Positions 17,141 to 26,655 of a stretch of 64,000 nt of DNA are shown one piece after another. Every line of letters begins with the position of its first letter. The stretch's first letter is position 1. The notes below the pieces were generated by a model that was given only the letters and a program-made list of their open reading frames with translations, did not search any database and had not been told where the DNA came from. The stretch lies in NCBI GenBank assembly GCA_018402305.1, contig JAGYJE010000010.1, positions 1 to 64,000 on the forward strand. The letters run 5' to 3'. A program made the position numbers and the translations under genes. Origin of the DNA: Puniceicoccaceae bacterium. Its GTDB lineage: Bacteria > Verrucomicrobiota > Verrucomicrobiia > Opitutales > Coraliomargaritaceae.

Positions 17141-17376
17141 TAAGGAAACTCAATGGGCTGCTCCAAATCCGCTTTGCGGTCTGGCAGAAATTCCTCGAAA
17201 CCCCGCTCATCTTCCGCACCAAGCATCTCGAGCATGGTGCGCGGGGTTTCCATCCCGGCACTCACTTCTTTTTCGACGACACGAGCGACCCATTTGGAGA
17301 GCGACATGTTTGCATCCACCGCCTTGTGCCGGGCTTTGCGGCAGAGCGCGTCGTCTATTTTGATGGTCACATTCAT
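17140..17376 (-). CDS. Ribbon-helix-helix-type antitoxin of the decayed vapBC
   Basis: 78 residues from ATG 17376. [20 protein letters not shown] and [15 protein letters not shown] are typical of a ribbon-helix-helix DNA-binding domain. The C-terminal tail (acidic then LEQPIEFP) would wrap the PIN toxin. It is intact although its toxin partner is not. It sits 32 bp downstream of the prfA stop, on the same strand. Confidence 0.75.
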   Translation of the reverse strand: MNVTIKIDDALCRKARHKAVDANMSLSKWVARVVEKEVSAGMETPRTMLEMLGAEDERGFEEFLPDRKADLEQPIEFP

Positions 17377-17407
17377 GCTGCACAATTGCACGGTTACACG
17401 GGATTTG

Positions 17408-18496
17408 TCAACCCTTCTGCTTCTTCAGCAGGTTCTCGATGCGGGCTTCGTAGTCGTGGTTTTGGAGTGCGTCAATGACGTCGCTTAGGTCGCCATCGAT
17501 GATGGGAGGGAGGGAGAGGCTGAGGCCGATGCGGTGGTCGGTCAGGCGGCCCTGGGGGTAGTTGTAGGTGCGGATGCGCTCGGAGCGGTCGCCGGAGCCG
17601 ATCTGGCCCTTGCGCTCGGCGGCGTATTTGGCGTGTTCCTCGTCCTCCTTCGCTTTGAGCAGGCGGGAGCGCATGACGGTGAGGGCGCGGGCGCGGTTTT
17701 TGATCTGCGAGCGCTCGTCCGCGCAGTAGACGGTGACGCCGGTTGGCTTGTGCACCATCATGACGGCGGAGTCGGTCGTATTGACGTGTTGCCCCCCAGC
17801 CCCGCTGGCGCGCATGGTGGAGATTTCAAGGTCGTTGGGATTGATCTCGATATCGACCTCCTCGGCCTCGGGGAGCACGGCCACGGTGGCGGTGGAGGTG
17901 TGGATACGGCCCTGGGTCTCGGTGGCGGGGACGCGCTGGACGCGGTGCACGCCGCTCTCGAACTTGAGGTATTTGTAGGCGTCCTCCCCCGTCATGTTGA
18001 AAATGATTTCCTTAAACCCGCCCACATCGGCCGGGCTGGAGCTGAGCACCTCGACGCGCCAGCCGCGCGTTTCCGCGTAGCGGCTATACATGCGGAAGAG
18101 GTCCCCGGCGAAGATGTTGGCTTCGTCGCCACCCGCGCCGCCGCGGATTTCCATGACGGAGTTACGGCTGTCGGTGGCGTCGGGCGGGATCATGAAGCGG
18201 AGCACATCCCGGGAGAGCTTGTCGCGCCCGGCAGTGAGTGACTCCAGTTCCTCGGCGGCCATCTCGCGGAGCTCGGCTTCGACGGAATCGTCCTCGACCA
18301 TCGCTTCGTTCTCCTTGATTTGCTGCACGGCGGCGTGGTAGGCCTCGAATTTTTCCACGAGGGAGCTGAGGCGCTGCTGCTCGCGCGCGACCTCAGCCGC
18401 CCGGCGCTGGTCCGAGTAGAAGTCAGGCTCGGCCATCTGGCCATCAAGCTCGGCCAGCTTGGCGCGGAAGGGAGCGATGTCGGGTATCTTGTGCAT
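17408..18496 (-). CDS. prfA: Peptide chain release factor 1
   Basis: 362 residues, normal length for RF1. An N-terminal coiled-coil domain is followed by [20 protein letters not shown], the stop-codon recognition region [18 protein letters not shown] (PAT corresponds to the RF1 PxT motif that reads UAA and UAG), and the peptidyl-hydrolysis motif SGAGGQHVN. The C-terminal DHRIGLSL block is present. The ATG at 18496 gives the expected N terminus. PrmC, encoded downstream, should methylate the GGQ glutamine. Confidence 0.97.
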   Translation of the reverse strand: MHKIPDIAPFRAKLAELDGQMAEPDFYSDQRRAAEVAREQQRLSSLVEKFEAYHAAVQQIKENEAMVEDDSVEAELREMAAEELESLTAGRDKLSRDVLRFMIPPDATDSRNSVMEIRGGAGGDEANIFAGDLFRMYSRYAETRGWRVEVLSSSPADVGGFKEIIFNMTGEDAYKYLKFESGVHRVQRVPATETQGRIHTSTATVAVLPEAEEVDIEINPNDLEISTMRASGAGGQHVNTTDSAVMMVHKPTGVTVYCADERSQIKNRARALTVMRSRLLKAKEDEEHAKYAAERKGQIGSGDRSERIRTYNYPQGRLTDHRIGLSLSLPPIIDGDLSDVIDALQNHDYEARIENLLKKQKG

Positions 18497-18786
18497 AATG
18501 GGAATTTCTCAAACACGCTTCTCGCGAGCCGGGCGATAGGGAAACGACGTTCTCGGCTTTAGTGAAGCATGGAATCGTCAACATTGAGCGCGAGAGCGGT
18601 CGTTTTTCGAGATTTTAAAAGCGAAAGGGCCTAAATTCTTGGAAAGCGGGGTTCAGGCTTTGGTCGGGAGCCAATGAGCTTTGAGGGTAAACCGAGGTAT
18701 CGTCAGCGTCCCATGGGGCAGGGTTTAACTTGTAAATTGCGTTGCAGTCGCCCGGTGAGGCAGCAAGGGTTTGTCGGAGTTGCGCT
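18497..18786. other. Intergenic region between prfA and the HAD gene
   Basis: It must hold the divergent promoters of prfA and the HAD phosphatase gene. A minus-strand frame near 18615-18760 (ending QEFRPFRF) overlaps the HAD start and was not accepted as a gene. No riboswitch or RNA was recognised. Confidence 0.4.
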
Positions 18787-19806
18787 ATGACGAAAAAGAA
18801 TCTCCACCGCCAAAACATCGTCGCCTGTATCTGGGATTTCGACAAGACGCTCATTCCCGGCTACATGCAAGCGCCCATCTTCCGGGCCTTCGACATCGAC
18901 GAGGAGCGGTTTTGGAAAGAGGTCAATGCGCTGCCGGAAATCTATGCGAAGCGAGGGACGCGGGTCTCCTACGACACGATTTACCTAAACCACTTGCTGA
19001 GTTTCGTGAAAAACGGCTGTCTGAAGGGGCTGACCAATAAGCGGCTCCGCGAGCTGGGGCAGGAATTGGAGTTCTACCCCGGTTTGCCGGACTTGTTTAC
19101 CCGCTTGCAGGCAGTCGCCGAATCGCGGCCGGAATACAAGAAGCACACTATCAAGCTGGAGCACTACATCATCAGCACGGGTCTGGCCGAGATGATCAAG
19201 GGCAGCGCCATTGCGCCGTATGTGGAGGGCATTTTCGGCTGCGAATTCATCGAAGCACCCCTCCCGCCCAACTACTCCAATCAAGATGAGCTGCCCCTGC
19301 ACCTGGAGTTTGAGCTCAGCCAAATCGGGACGATCGTGGATAATACGATCAAGACGCGCTACATTTTTGAGATCAACAAAGGGAGCAATAAAAACCCGCA
19401 GATCGACGTGAATGCATCGATGGACCGGGTGGATCGGCGCATTCCGATCGATCGGATGATTTACACTGCGGACGGCCCCAGTGATGTGCCGGTTTTTTCC
19501 GTGGTCAAGGGCAACGGGGGAAAGGCCTACGCCGTCTTCAATCCCGACAGCGAGGGTGAGTTTGCGCAGAACGACGCCCTCCTCCACGCCGGGCGGATTC
19601 ACGCGTATGGGCCGGCGGACTACACTGAAAAGAGCACCACCTCCAAGTGGCTGCGCATGCATGTGCGCAGAATCTGCGACCGCATCGTGGCCGAGTGTGA
19701 GGCCAGCCTGAGTGAGAAAGTCAGTCGGGCGCCCCGGCATTTGCACGATGACGATGCGGAGGCTTCCGAATCGGCACCGTCGGCACCGCAGAAGGAACTT
19801 TTCTAG
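18787..19806 (+). CDS. HAD-superfamily phosphatase-like protein
   Basis: 339 residues from ATG 18787. HAD motif I is [13 protein letters not shown] (nucleophile Asp in DFDKT). Motif II is probably [15 protein letters not shown], and motif III/IV is [17 protein letters not shown], where D and the following D bind magnesium. These show a magnesium-dependent phosphohydrolase fold with a helical cap between residues 60 and 130. The substrate is not evident. The tail is acidic ([15 protein letters not shown]) and probably disordered. It stands alone between prfA and a vapBC pair, with no operon partner. Confidence 0.85.
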   Translation: MTKKNLHRQNIVACIWDFDKTLIPGYMQAPIFRAFDIDEERFWKEVNALPEIYAKRGTRVSYDTIYLNHLLSFVKNGCLKGLTNKRLRELGQELEFYPGLPDLFTRLQAVAESRPEYKKHTIKLEHYIISTGLAEMIKGSAIAPYVEGIFGCEFIEAPLPPNYSNQDELPLHLEFELSQIGTIVDNTIKTRYIFEINKGSNKNPQIDVNASMDRVDRRIPIDRMIYTADGPSDVPVFSVVKGNGGKAYAVFNPDSEGEFAQNDALLHAGRIHAYGPADYTEKSTTSKWLRMHVRRICDRIVAECEASLSEKVSRAPRHLHDDDAEASESAPSAPQKELF

Positions 19807-19870
19807 AGGAATATCCAGGCAAGCAGCAGTTTCGCCTTGCTTGCATAGGCCATCTGCATAGGTTTTTTAC

Positions 19871-20104
19871 ATGGTCTCCACAAAATTGTTTAAAAACGGC
19901 GGTAATCAGGCAGTCAGGATTCCCAAGCGCTGGTCCTTTGACTGTGACGCGGTTACCATGACACGCCAAGGTGACACGTTGGTTATCCGCCCAAAAAAGG
20001 ATGACTGGAGCGAACTGGAAGACTTGGCCTCTGAGTTCGGTACGGACTTCATGCTCCAGGAAACCGAGCCGCTCGAAGCCGACGATCCGGTCAAGTTTGA
20101 ATGA
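19871..20104 (+). CDS. vapB: VapB-type antitoxin (SpoVT/AbrB fold)
   Basis: 77 residues. The N terminus, STKLFKNGGNQAVRIPKRWS, is the swapped-hairpin AbrB-type DNA-binding domain of VapB/MazE antitoxins. The acidic C terminus (EPLEADDPVKFE) would occupy the PIN toxin active site. ATGA overlap with the toxin gene at 20101 gives translational coupling. The complex normally represses its own promoter, which should lie in 19807-19870. Confidence 0.85.
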   Translation: MVSTKLFKNGGNQAVRIPKRWSFDCDAVTMTRQGDTLVIRPKKDDWSELEDLASEFGTDFMLQETEPLEADDPVKFE

Positions 20105-20493
20105 CGTATCTGCTCGATACGAATGCCTGCATCGACTTTATTCGTGATATCGGCGGCACCCGCAAGCGAATGAAGGCGAAACCGTTTGGTGAATTCTGTA
20201 TTTCTTCAATCGTGGTCGCTGAGTTAATGCATGGAGCGAAGCAATCACCCAGGCCTGATCGGCACATTCCGGCTACGCGGAATTTCTGTAAAAAGTTTAC
20301 GGTTGCCAGTTTCGATGAAGCAGCGGCCGAGGCGTTTGGTGACGTCCGTCTTCAATTGGAGCGCGATGGCTTGCCCATGGGTGCGTATGATATGCTGATC
20401 GCCGCCCATGCAAAGAGTCTTGGGCTCGTTTGCGTGACCAACGACGGGAGCTTCCGCCGAGTCCATGGCCTTCAAGTCGAGGATTGGCGGTAG
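20101..20493 (+). CDS. vapC: VapC-type PIN-domain ribonuclease toxin
   Basis: 130 residues, full length for VapC. MTYLLDTNACIDFIRD carries the first catalytic Asp, VVAELMHGA the Glu, LPMGAYDMLIAAHAKSLG the third acidic residue, and LVCVTNDGSFRRVHGLQVED the last. These four form the magnesium-binding pocket of PIN nucleases, which cleave tRNA or rRNA in the known examples. Together with the overlapping VapB this looks like a complete module, in contrast to the broken copies at 16921, 28566 and 35812. Confidence 0.9.
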   Translation: MTYLLDTNACIDFIRDIGGTRKRMKAKPFGEFCISSIVVAELMHGAKQSPRPDRHIPATRNFCKKFTVASFDEAAAEAFGDVRLQLERDGLPMGAYDMLIAAHAKSLGLVCVTNDGSFRRVHGLQVEDWR

Positions 20494-20569
20494 CCAAAGC
20501 TCTGGCATAAGCGACGTTTGGGTGAACGGGCCGTGCCCTGCAGTGATGGAAAGCGCGGCACTCGGAGGT

Positions 20570-21106
20570 TCAACTCAGCGGGGGATATTTTGAGAGCTTG
20601 CGCTGCAGCGTGCGCCGCTCGATCCCCAGTCGGCGGGCCGCCTCGCTCACGTTGCCCCCGGCATCGGCGAGGACGCGTTGCAGGTGCTCCCACTCGACCC
20701 GCTGGAGGCTGGGGACGTCTCCGGGTTCCTCAGCGCTTTCGCCGGTGGGCGGACCGGGCACCAAACCGAGGGCTTGCTCGATTTGCCCGGCATCCACCGG
20801 CTTCGTCAAATAATCCACCGCGCCGAGCCGCAGTGCTTCTTTCGCGGTGGTGATGCTTCCATAGCCCGTCACCACGACCACCGGGAGATCGGGCCACACT
20901 TCGCGAATTCCCTCAACCACGCGCAGGCCGCTCTCGTCCTCGAGTCTCAAATCAACCACAGCCCCGGCGAACTCGTCCGACTGCAGGGCGCTCTGAGCGG
21001 CAGCCCCGTTGCCGACGACGAGGGCCTGATAGCCCTTTTGCTGGAAGGATTGCGCCAGCCGCGGGCCGTAGGTCGGATCGTCTTCGACGATAAGGAGCCG
21101 CTTCAT
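20570..21106 (-). CDS. Response regulator of the RegA/PrrA (ActR) family
   Basis: 178 residues. The receiver domain has the acidic pocket EDD (about residues 8-10), the phosphoacceptor in VVDLRLED (Asp near 52), VVVTGYG and the TKPVD lysine. The C-terminal Fis-type helix-turn-helix is GGNVSEAARRLGIERRTLQR, nearly the signature of RegA/PrrA/ActR regulators, which control respiration and redox genes in proteobacteria. Its ATG overlaps the stop of the histidine kinase gene (21103-21106). Confidence 0.88.
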   Translation of the reverse strand: MKRLLIVEDDPTYGPRLAQSFQQKGYQALVVGNGAAAQSALQSDEFAGAVVDLRLEDESGLRVVEGIREVWPDLPVVVVTGYGSITTAKEALRLGAVDYLTKPVDAGQIEQALGLVPGPPTGESAEEPGDVPSLQRVEWEHLQRVLADAGGNVSEAARRLGIERRTLQRKLSKYPPLS

Positions 21107-22401
21107 TCGCCCACCGTCTTTCCATCATCCCGGGGCAGGCGGATCGCGATGCGGCTCCCCTGCCCCACCTCTGATTGGATGCGGAGACGGCCCCCGTGGC
21201 GCTCGCAAAAGAGGCGCACCAGATAAAGGCCAAGACCGATCCCCTGCCCCGAATCTTTTGTTGTGAAAAATGGTTCGCTGGCTCGTGTCAGGGTCGCCGC
21301 GTCCATCCCGCTGCCGCGATCCTCGATTTCAATGGCCACCGCGGTGCCCTCGCTGCGCCAGTGGAGCTCGATCACTTTGGGGGGCGCCGACGCTTCCAGG
21401 GCGTTACGGATCAAGATTGAAACCATAATGACGAGCTCCCGCACGGGGGCCCGCACCGAGCCCACGGCCTCGGCGGGGGTGGCTGTCTCCAAGCGGGCCG
21501 ATTCATCACTGGTGAGGTAGAGGGAGAGGCGGTTAAAAAAGACCTCCGGTGCGATGCGCTCGCTGGTATCCGCTTGGGGCGCGGTTTCCAGCTGCCCGAT
21601 CAGGTCGAGCGCCCGGCGGCAGCGCTGGATGGAATCGTCGATCAAGCGCGCGTCTGCCCGCAGTTGCTCGCCGCATCCACTCTTGCCCGCGATTGCCTCC
21701 AGATCGCTGCCGATCACAGCGATGGTGCCGAGGGGCGTGGCCAGCTCGTGCGCTACGGTTGCTGCCATCGCGCTCATTTCCACGAGCGTGCGCTGCTCCT
21801 GCATCTGACCGCGGATGGCCTCGAGCTCATGGTGTTTGGTGCGCAGCGCCCGATTGAGTGAGCTGATAAAGTAGACCACCCCGGCCCCGGCCATGCCCAG
21901 CCCGAAGACCATGCCCTTGAGGTGAAAGTCCATGTCCGAGCAGAGCTGCCGCCCGTCCATGGCAAACAGCATGTGTGGCGATTCAAATAAAACGGCAAAC
22001 GCGCCCACCGCGAGGGCCACCACGCACCAGGCATAGACCGCGGGCAGAAGGATCACGGCCATGGCGACGTAGAGCAGGAAGAGCATGGTCAGCGGGTTGT
22101 GCGCCCCACCAGTGAAGTAGAGCACTGTGGTGAGAAACAGCAGATCGAGCATCAACCAGGCCGCGATGAAGCCGCGACAGTGCCTGCGAATGAGCGGCCG
22201 CTCGGGGCGCGCCAATCCATTGCTAACAAGGAGCCAGGCCAAGGCCCCCGCCAGCACCCACCAGGGCAGGCGCACTTGCAACAATCCCACGACCGCCAGT
22301 GCCCCCGCGACAAGCGCTCCCGCGGCCCACCAGCGTAGCCGCCAAAGCCAAAGATAGCCGGCCTCCTGATCCGATTGCTCTGTCCAATTTTCTACCCGCA
22401 T
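21103..22401 (-). CDS. Sensor histidine kinase of the RegB/PrrB family
   Basis: 432 residues. Six hydrophobic segments fill the first ~190 residues; among them FTGGAHNPLTMLFL resembles the quinone-binding GGxxNPF motif of RegB. The H-box MAATVAHELATPLGTIAV closely matches RegB (AHELxTPL). N, G1 and G2 boxes follow: LIRNALEAS, IEDRGSGMD, GQGIGLGLYL. A CGEQL cysteine lies after the H-box; RegB uses a redox-active cysteine in this zone, but equivalence is uncertain. Together with the RegA-like regulator it should sense quinone-pool or redox state. It is divergent from a TonB receptor gene. Confidence 0.88.
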   Translation of the reverse strand: MRVENWTEQSDQEAGYLWLWRLRWWAAGALVAGALAVVGLLQVRLPWWVLAGALAWLLVSNGLARPERPLIRRHCRGFIAAWLMLDLLFLTTVLYFTGGAHNPLTMLFLLYVAMAVILLPAVYAWCVVALAVGAFAVLFESPHMLFAMDGRQLCSDMDFHLKGMVFGLGMAGAGVVYFISSLNRALRTKHHELEAIRGQMQEQRTLVEMSAMAATVAHELATPLGTIAVIGSDLEAIAGKSGCGEQLRADARLIDDSIQRCRRALDLIGQLETAPQADTSERIAPEVFFNRLSLYLTSDESARLETATPAEAVGSVRAPVRELVIMVSILIRNALEASAPPKVIELHWRSEGTAVAIEIEDRGSGMDAATLTRASEPFFTTKDSGQGIGLGLYLVRLFCERHGGRLRIQSEVGQGSRIAIRLPRDDGKTVGE

Positions 22402-22523
22402 ACGTTTTTGACAATCCTAGTCTCTGTTCAAAGAACGACGCCCTGACCAGACTTTATCCCGCTGCCCCTGCGTCAATTTGCCGCATTCCCCGCTGCCCCG
22501 GACTTTGCTAAACTGCCCCACTT

Positions 22524-24590
22524 ATGAAAACCCCGGCAAACGCCCTCCAACTCCTCTTGCTCTCTATTGCTTCGACCGCCCCGCTCTTTGGCGACTCGGA
22601 GGCCATGCCGGTCTACGACTTGGAGGCCTTCGTGGTCGTCGCGCCCAACATTGCTTTACCGGAAAGCGCTGTTGCCCGCGAGCAGATCCGCTCGGCTAAG
22701 CCGGTGGACCTGGCCGCGATCCTCTCCTCGCAACTCCCCGCCGCGGCTCTGACCCGCAAGGGCCCCCTGGCCGGCGACATCGTCCTGCGTGGCTTTACCC
22801 GCGATAATGTCAACATCACGGTGGACGGCAACAAAACCTTCTGCGCCTGCCCCAACCGTATGGATCCGCCGGCCTTTCACGTGAGCTCCCAGCAAATCGA
22901 GGGCATTCGGGTCCGCACGGGCCCCTTCAGTGTGGACCAAGGCAGCAGCGTGGGCGGCACCATCGCGGTGCAAACCACCACCCCGGGCGACGCGCCCTTT
23001 GCCCGTCTCTACGGATATGCCGGCAGCTTCGATTACCGCGCGGGCGGCTTTACGGCGGGCACGTCCATTGGGGAGGGGACCCATTTGCTCGGTGGGCTTT
23101 ATTATCAGGAAGGCGGGGTCTACGAGGATGGGTCCGGGCGCCGCTTCACCGAACTACCCGGCACAAACTACCAGGCGGGCTATCTTGATGCGACCGCGTT
23201 TGAAGTCGTCACAGCCGAAAGCAAGCTCCGCTTCGACCTGGCTGAGAAGACGACGCTCACGGTGAACTATGCCTATCAGGACGCCAGCGATGTGCTCTAC
23301 CCCGGTCTCATGATGGATGCGCCGGCCGATACGATGAACCGCGTCGGCATCGCCCTGCACCGCTCGATCAACCACGGCCTGGCCGACGACTTTGAGGCCA
23401 GCCTCGCCTTCAGCCACGTCGACCACGACATGCGGGACGGCTTCCGCACCAGCCTCAACAATATGGGCGGTGCCTTCGCTGCCCGGGGCTACTTTATGCG
23501 CACGGAGGCCAGCAGCACTTTTATCGGAGCGCGCGCCGAGTTCAGTAAAGCGCTCGATTCAGGGGGCTTGCTTCGCTATGGGGTGGACCTGAGTCAGCGC
23601 TACTGGGATGCGGACAATGTGATCGGGATGCAGCGTAACGACATGCTCCCCGATACCCTCACCGAAAAAATCGGCTTTTGGGGCGTCTTTGAGCGTCGGC
23701 AGGGCCCGTGGGCCATGGAAACGGGCCTCCGCCTCGACCTGGCCCAGAGCGAGGCCCGCGAGTCTATCGCCTTTCTGCAAGGCGTGCGCGGGACCTCCCG
23801 GAATGAGCGGGAGAACGTGCTTCCCAGCCTCTATGCCCTGGTCAGTCGGGACCTGAGCGCCGACCTGGAAGCCTACCTCGGCGCGGGCTTCGCCTCCCGC
23901 CTGCCGGACCCGCAGGAACGCTACATGAACCTCAACCGCCCCATGGCCAACCCGGACTGGGTGGGCAATCCCGACCTCGACCCCGTGCACACGCTGGAGC
24001 TGCAAAGCGGCCTCAAGTGGCAAAAGGATGCCTTCGACGCAGAACTAAGCGCCTTCCACGCATGGCTGGAGGATTTCATCTATCTGGCGGAGCTGGGGGT
24101 GGGGCCGGGCGGCACCACCTCTTATGAAGCTATCAATGCCCGTCTCTACGGGCTTTCCGCCAAAGCCGGATGGGAGGCCAGCGAGACCCTTCGCCTCGAA
24201 GCCGGATTCGCCTGGCAGCGGGGCCGCAAAACAAGCCGCCCGATCAACGCTACCAATGATGTGCTCGGCGAAGTTCCACCCCTTCGGGTCCGGCTGGCCG
24301 CGATCGTCACGCAAGGCAATTTCACCGCACGCGCGGAGGCCCAGTTTCAGGATACACTCGACCGAATTGATGCCGACCTCGGCGAGCGGGAAGTCAGTGG
24401 CTGGGGCGTGCTCAATCTTGCGGCCAGTTATCAATTCAGCGAGGCATTCAGCCTGAGCGCCGGTGTCGACAACCTCTTTGACAAGACCTACGCCGTCTCC
24501 AACGCCTTCGTCCGCGACCCCTTCCGCGCCGGCGTCGCGGTTAATGAGCCCGGCCGTTTCGTATTTATTCGCGCAGGGCTTGATTTTTAG
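22524..24590 (+). CDS. TonB-dependent outer-membrane receptor, copper-receptor type
   Basis: 688 residues. A signal peptide (about 1-25) is followed by a TonB-box-like EAFVVVAPN, a plug domain (LAAILSSQLPAAALTRKG, DIVLRGFTRDNVNITVDG) and a 22-strand barrel ending in GRFVFIRAGLDF with terminal Phe. The plug contains TFCACPNRMDPPAFHVS. The Cys pair and (C)xxRMDPP resemble the metal-binding plug of OprC/NosA-type copper receptors, as far as I recall. It is transcribed away from the RegB/RegA-like genes, 122 bp apart, so redox control of copper uptake is a reasonable hypothesis. Confidence 0.85.
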   Translation: MKTPANALQLLLLSIASTAPLFGDSEAMPVYDLEAFVVVAPNIALPESAVAREQIRSAKPVDLAAILSSQLPAAALTRKGPLAGDIVLRGFTRDNVNITVDGNKTFCACPNRMDPPAFHVSSQQIEGIRVRTGPFSVDQGSSVGGTIAVQTTTPGDAPFARLYGYAGSFDYRAGGFTAGTSIGEGTHLLGGLYYQEGGVYEDGSGRRFTELPGTNYQAGYLDATAFEVVTAESKLRFDLAEKTTLTVNYAYQDASDVLYPGLMMDAPADTMNRVGIALHRSINHGLADDFEASLAFSHVDHDMRDGFRTSLNNMGGAFAARGYFMRTEASSTFIGARAEFSKALDSGGLLRYGVDLSQRYWDADNVIGMQRNDMLPDTLTEKIGFWGVFERRQGPWAMETGLRLDLAQSEARESIAFLQGVRGTSRNERENVLPSLYALVSRDLSADLEAYLGAGFASRLPDPQERYMNLNRPMANPDWVGNPDLDPVHTLELQSGLKWQKDAFDAELSAFHAWLEDFIYLAELGVGPGGTTSYEAINARLYGLSAKAGWEASETLRLEAGFAWQRGRKTSRPINATNDVLGEVPPLRVRLAAIVTQGNFTARAEAQFQDTLDRIDADLGEREVSGWGVLNLAASYQFSEAFSLSAGVDNLFDKTYAVSNAFVRDPFRAGVAVNEPGRFVFIRAGLDF

Positions 24591-24622
24591 GGAGCTGCGG
24601 TTAATAACAGACGTTATTCGAT

Positions 24623-25540
24623 ATGAGATACCCGTGGCTACTTTTTACTTCCTTTACGGCTGTCTCGCTCTTGCCCGCGGCAATCAACATCACTGGTTTC
24701 GATACGCTCACGAATGATCGCTTTGCCGATGACGCAAACTTCGTCGCGGATGGCTTCGATCTATCGGGGGTTGCCTACAATGGCACCGGTCCGGGCAGCT
24801 CCGGCTGGCTTACGATGATCAGCCCCAATGTCTACATTACGGCGGAACATGCCAAACCCAGTATCGGCTCCAGCGCTACCTTTTACGCGAGTAACGACCC
24901 GAACGGAGCCAGTCTGACGCGGCAAGTCACCAGCAACCGGCTCCAAATAGGGACGACCGACATCTTTGTCGGCACGCTCAGCGCCCCACTCACCGGGTCC
25001 TACGCCTCCTACTCATTTGCAAGCGAAGTCATCTCCAACAATAACACCGCCACCACCGGCCCGCCTCAAAATCAAGCGAATGCGCAAAGCTTCATCAACT
25101 CGCCCTACGCGGGTCTTAATGCCTACCTATTCGGCCGCTCACCCACCGCCTGGTCAACCAGTCAGGACATCGCGGTTGGGCGTAACGTTCTCGACCGATT
25201 TCAGGCGGGGGTCACTGTAACTGGAGCCAATCAAGGCGACTTTATCGGAGGAACTATTGGAGGAACCAACGCAGTGCCCTTTGAAGCCCAACTCGCCGTG
25301 GGCGATTCGGGAGGTCCCCTCATGGTCGATGACGGAAACGGCGGCCTGACGATTGTAGGCCTCAACTGGTTCATCTCAACAGCTTCAAATCCCCAATTTT
25401 TCGGGACCAGCTACGTTGGGAACTATGCAAATGATATCCAAGCATTCATCGATGCAAACCCCGTGCCCGAGCCCAGCCAAGCCGCCCTCCTGTTTGGCCT
25501 CCTCGGCCTCGCGGCCACCCTAACTCGCCGGTCACGCTAA
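24623..25540 (+). CDS. Secreted trypsin-like serine protease with PEP-CTERM signal
   Basis: 305 residues. A signal peptide (MRYPWLLFTSFTAVSLLPA) is followed by a chymotrypsin-fold domain: NVYITAEHAKPS contains the likely catalytic His, TDIFVGTLSAPL the likely Asp, and LAVGDSGGPLMVDDG the GDSGGP serine. The C terminus is VPEPSQAALLFGLLGLAA then RRSR, a PEP-CTERM sorting signal. The predicted result is an envelope-processed serine protease. It lies 32 bp after the TonB receptor stop, possibly co-transcribed. The catalytic triad assignment for Asp is tentative. Confidence 0.8.
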   Translation: MRYPWLLFTSFTAVSLLPAAINITGFDTLTNDRFADDANFVADGFDLSGVAYNGTGPGSSGWLTMISPNVYITAEHAKPSIGSSATFYASNDPNGASLTRQVTSNRLQIGTTDIFVGTLSAPLTGSYASYSFASEVISNNNTATTGPPQNQANAQSFINSPYAGLNAYLFGRSPTAWSTSQDIAVGRNVLDRFQAGVTVTGANQGDFIGGTIGGTNAVPFEAQLAVGDSGGPLMVDDGNGGLTIVGLNWFISTASNPQFFGTSYVGNYANDIQAFIDANPVPEPSQAALLFGLLGLAATLTRRSR

Positions 25541-25670
25541 ACCCGGCCTTCCATTCACCTAGGAAAAATGAGGGGGTGAGCGTATCTTTCGATTTAAATT
25601 CATCATGCGTGGGATAACCCGCTTGAAGCCAAAGTGAAAAAATTTCAGGCTTGCAAATTATAGGCGATAG

Positions 25671-26636
25671 GTGTATTTTGACACAGTGAGTATTGTAACA
25701 ATACGCCTATTGGCCGCAGCTATGATGTTTGCCTGGTGCCTGGTGGCGCAGGCCGGCATCGTCACCCATGGTGGCACGACGATCACGATGGACTTCGTCG
25801 AAATCGGAAATACGGGCAACTCTAACGACGACACGGGCTACGGCGCCGTAGACTACGTCTACAGCATCGGCAAGTACGAGGTGAGCCAAAACCAGTGGGA
25901 CACTGTCCAAGCCCACGATTCCGGCATCGGGAGCGCAGGGGTGTGGTCCGGTAACCAGCCGGCTTCGACCGCTCAGGCTTTCGAAGCCTGGAACAATGCC
26001 GCCAGATTCGCCAACTGGCTGACGACGGGCGATGCCAATCTGGGTTATTACAGCGATGGCACTTCCTATGACTCAAGTCCCTCTCACGGCCTGAGTCACA
26101 AACAGTACGCCGACGCCAACGGCACCGCGTATTTTGTTCCCACCGAGAATGAGTGGTACAAGGCGGCCTATCACCAGAACGATGGCGATACGGGCAACTA
26201 CTTCAACTGGTCGACCGGCTCGGATACCAAGCCGACCGACGTCATCTCGGGCACCATTGTCGGCACCGCCGTCTTTAACGGTAGTAACGTTACCCCGACT
26301 GTGCCCGCCGACGTTGATCAATCCGGCGGCCTGAGCCCCTACGGCACAATGGGCCAGGGAGGGAACGTGTTTGAGTTCAACGAGGGAGATTGGGAAATTG
26401 GCGACGCTGGCTCTGTTAATCGCGGCCGGCGGGGCGGTTTTTGGGGTGAATCCGGCTGGATGTCGGTGAATGATCGCGGCGCGATGAGCGGTACCCGTCC
26501 GACCGGCGCGTCAGCAGAGAACAACCGCCACGGGTTTCGCCTTACCAGGGTCATTCCCGAACCGTCGAGTTTTGCTTTGCTCATGGGTTGCCTCATGCTG
26601 TCGGTAGCCGGTGCAAAAAGGCGCCGAACCAGTTGA
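25671..26636 (+). CDS. Second FGE-fold PEP-CTERM protein
   Basis: 321 residues with GTG 25671 as start; another GTG at 25686 is possible. The signal is LLAAAMMFAWCLVAQA, then an FGE/SUMF1-type domain: YSIGKYEVSQNQWDTVQ, AFEAWNNAARFANWLTTG, VPTENEWYKAAYHQ, GTMGQGGNVFEFNEG, RRGGFW and NRHGFRL. The PEP-CTERM tail is IPEPSSFALLMGCL with KRRR end. It is similar in plan to the protein at 2460 but has FEF instead of WEW in the GGNV motif. The function of such exported FGE-like proteins is not established. Confidence 0.82.
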   Translation: MYFDTVSIVTIRLLAAAMMFAWCLVAQAGIVTHGGTTITMDFVEIGNTGNSNDDTGYGAVDYVYSIGKYEVSQNQWDTVQAHDSGIGSAGVWSGNQPASTAQAFEAWNNAARFANWLTTGDANLGYYSDGTSYDSSPSHGLSHKQYADANGTAYFVPTENEWYKAAYHQNDGDTGNYFNWSTGSDTKPTDVISGTIVGTAVFNGSNVTPTVPADVDQSGGLSPYGTMGQGGNVFEFNEGDWEIGDAGSVNRGRRGGFWGESGWMSVNDRGAMSGTRPTGASAENNRHGFRLTRVIPEPSSFALLMGCLMLSVAGAKRRRTS

Positions 26637-26655
26637 CCGAGCGAGGGAGACGGGG

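Noticed and set aside
17534..18241. 235-codon plus-strand frame across prfA
   Set aside because: Antisense shadow of a conserved gene; repetitive Gly/Val/Ala composition.
18615..18854. 79-codon minus-strand frame ending QEFRPFRF
   Set aside because: It overlaps the confident start of the HAD gene on the other strand and has no supporting motif; possibly a gene scrap but not supportable.
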